Assembly: GCA_016873845.1 (NCBI GenBank)
Contig: VGVX01000004.1
Location: 1 to 64,000 of the forward strand
DNA: 64,000 nt
Direction of reading: 5' to 3'
Source of the DNA: Ignavibacteria bacterium
GTDB taxonomy: Bacteria; Bacteroidota; Ignavibacteria; Ch128b
Of this stretch, positions 63,812 through 64,000 are shown in pieces. The position numbers and the translations under genes are program-made. The first letter of the stretch is position 1. The number at the start of each line of letters is the position of its first letter. The notes beneath the pieces are model-generated. The model made no database searches. It saw only the letters and a program-made list of their open reading frames with translations, and was not told where the DNA came from.

Positions 63812-64000
63812 TAGTCGATACTCCACTTCAGATAAATTCCACCCCAGGTATACCCGGCACCAAAACTTGCTAAAATTAAATTGTCGCCTCTTTTCACTTT
63901 TCCCATATCGTAGTAATCCACTAAACAGAGTGGAATTGTTGCTGCAGTTGTATTTCCGTATTTATCAATATTAATCATAACTTTAGAATTATCTACACCC
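63811..64000 (-). CDS. fabH: 3-oxoacyl-ACP synthase III FabH, C-terminal end only
   Basis: The last 62 codons of a gene that continues past the right edge. Translation gives [17 protein letters not shown], which holds the Asn of the FabH Cys-His-Asn triad (in GNTTAA), then [17 protein letters not shown] and the stop. FabH starts fatty-acid chains by joining acetyl-CoA to malonyl-ACP. The stop overlaps the fabD ATG (TAATG). First visible gene of the fab operon. Confidence 0.93.
   Translation of the reverse strand, partial: GVDNSKVMINIDKYGNTTAATIPLCLVDYYDMGKVKRGDNLILASFGAGYTWGGIYLKWSID

Overview
The window comes from a low-GC, Gram-negative bacterium of the Bacteroidota/Chlorobi/Ignavibacteria neighbourhood, most likely an Ignavibacteria-like lineage. 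The evidence is as follows. A secreted subtilisin ends in the type IX secretion sorting domain typical of this group (a DQNYPNPFNPST-type motif near its C-terminus). A bacillithiol gene (bshC) is present. There are a BamA/TamA-like outer-membrane protein, lipoproteins, and a fabH-fabD-(DUF3109)-fabG-acpP-fabF-rnc operon. Genes are packed in translationally coupled operons (TAATG, ATGA and TGATG overlaps), and TTG starts are frequent. No rRNA, tRNA or CRISPR array was recognised.

Layout. 1-6924 (minus): a glycan/envelope operon with a YbhN-type flippase-like protein, two GT2 glycosyltransferases, a NodB-type deacetylase, a radical SAM/SPASM protein, a DUF1207-like barrel, a site-2 (M50) protease and the start of a lipoprotein cut by the window edge. 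7076-8698: bshC behind a two-hairpin leader and followed by a 131-bp MITE-like element. 8855-13359 (minus): ymdB, folD, deoC, a HicB-like protein, trmH and an orphan MalK/UgpC-type ATPase. 13578-16758: an exonuclease/GIY-YIG fusion coupled to an aldehyde dehydrogenase. 16850-20440 (minus): a SpoIIE-type phosphatase, pduS and pduT homologues, with a four-helix-bundle (IVS-type) cassette between the last two. 20531-21360: a YgiT/DUF4258 toxin-antitoxin-like pair between two copies of a repeat. 21383-26096 (minus): M64 peptidase, short NfeD, MscS, pyrE, pterin dehydratase and a HAD phosphatase. 26192-30163 (minus): a response regulator and a multi-PAS histidine kinase interrupted by stops and a frameshift. 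30553-34288: a GH9-deacetylase fusion carrying an in-frame copy of the same repeat, a DUF433/DUF5615 pair, and a remnant of a second GH9 gene. 34416-40984 (minus): the subtilisin and ClpC. 41132-48807 (plus): macro domain, FloA, a helicase, an M3 lipoprotein peptidase, a third GT2 and a methyltransferase. 48885-52025 (plus): a nucleoside salvage operon (cdd, tdk, nupC, PNP). 52009-57388 (minus): rsmE, an outer-membrane protein, a CoA-binding protein and gcvP. 57886-59081: a short island of degraded genes. 59244-64000 (minus): rnc and the fatty-acid operon.

How parts may work together. NupC, purine nucleoside phosphorylase, Cdd and DeoC form most of a deoxynucleoside uptake and breakdown route that ends in acetaldehyde and glyceraldehyde-3-phosphate. 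DeoC has an N-terminal amphipathic helix resembling a bacterial microcompartment (BMC) targeting peptide, and a PduT/PduS pair (shell protein plus flavin/Fe-S electron carrier) lies about 5 kb away. A deoxyribose-phosphate-using microcompartment, with its remaining shell genes elsewhere, is a reasonable but unproven reading.

The most unusual DNA-level signals are repeats: one family found both between genes and in frame inside the GH9 coding sequence, a 20-bp perfect palindrome found at two loci, a MITE-like element next to bshC, and inverted repeats around the four-helix-bundle gene.
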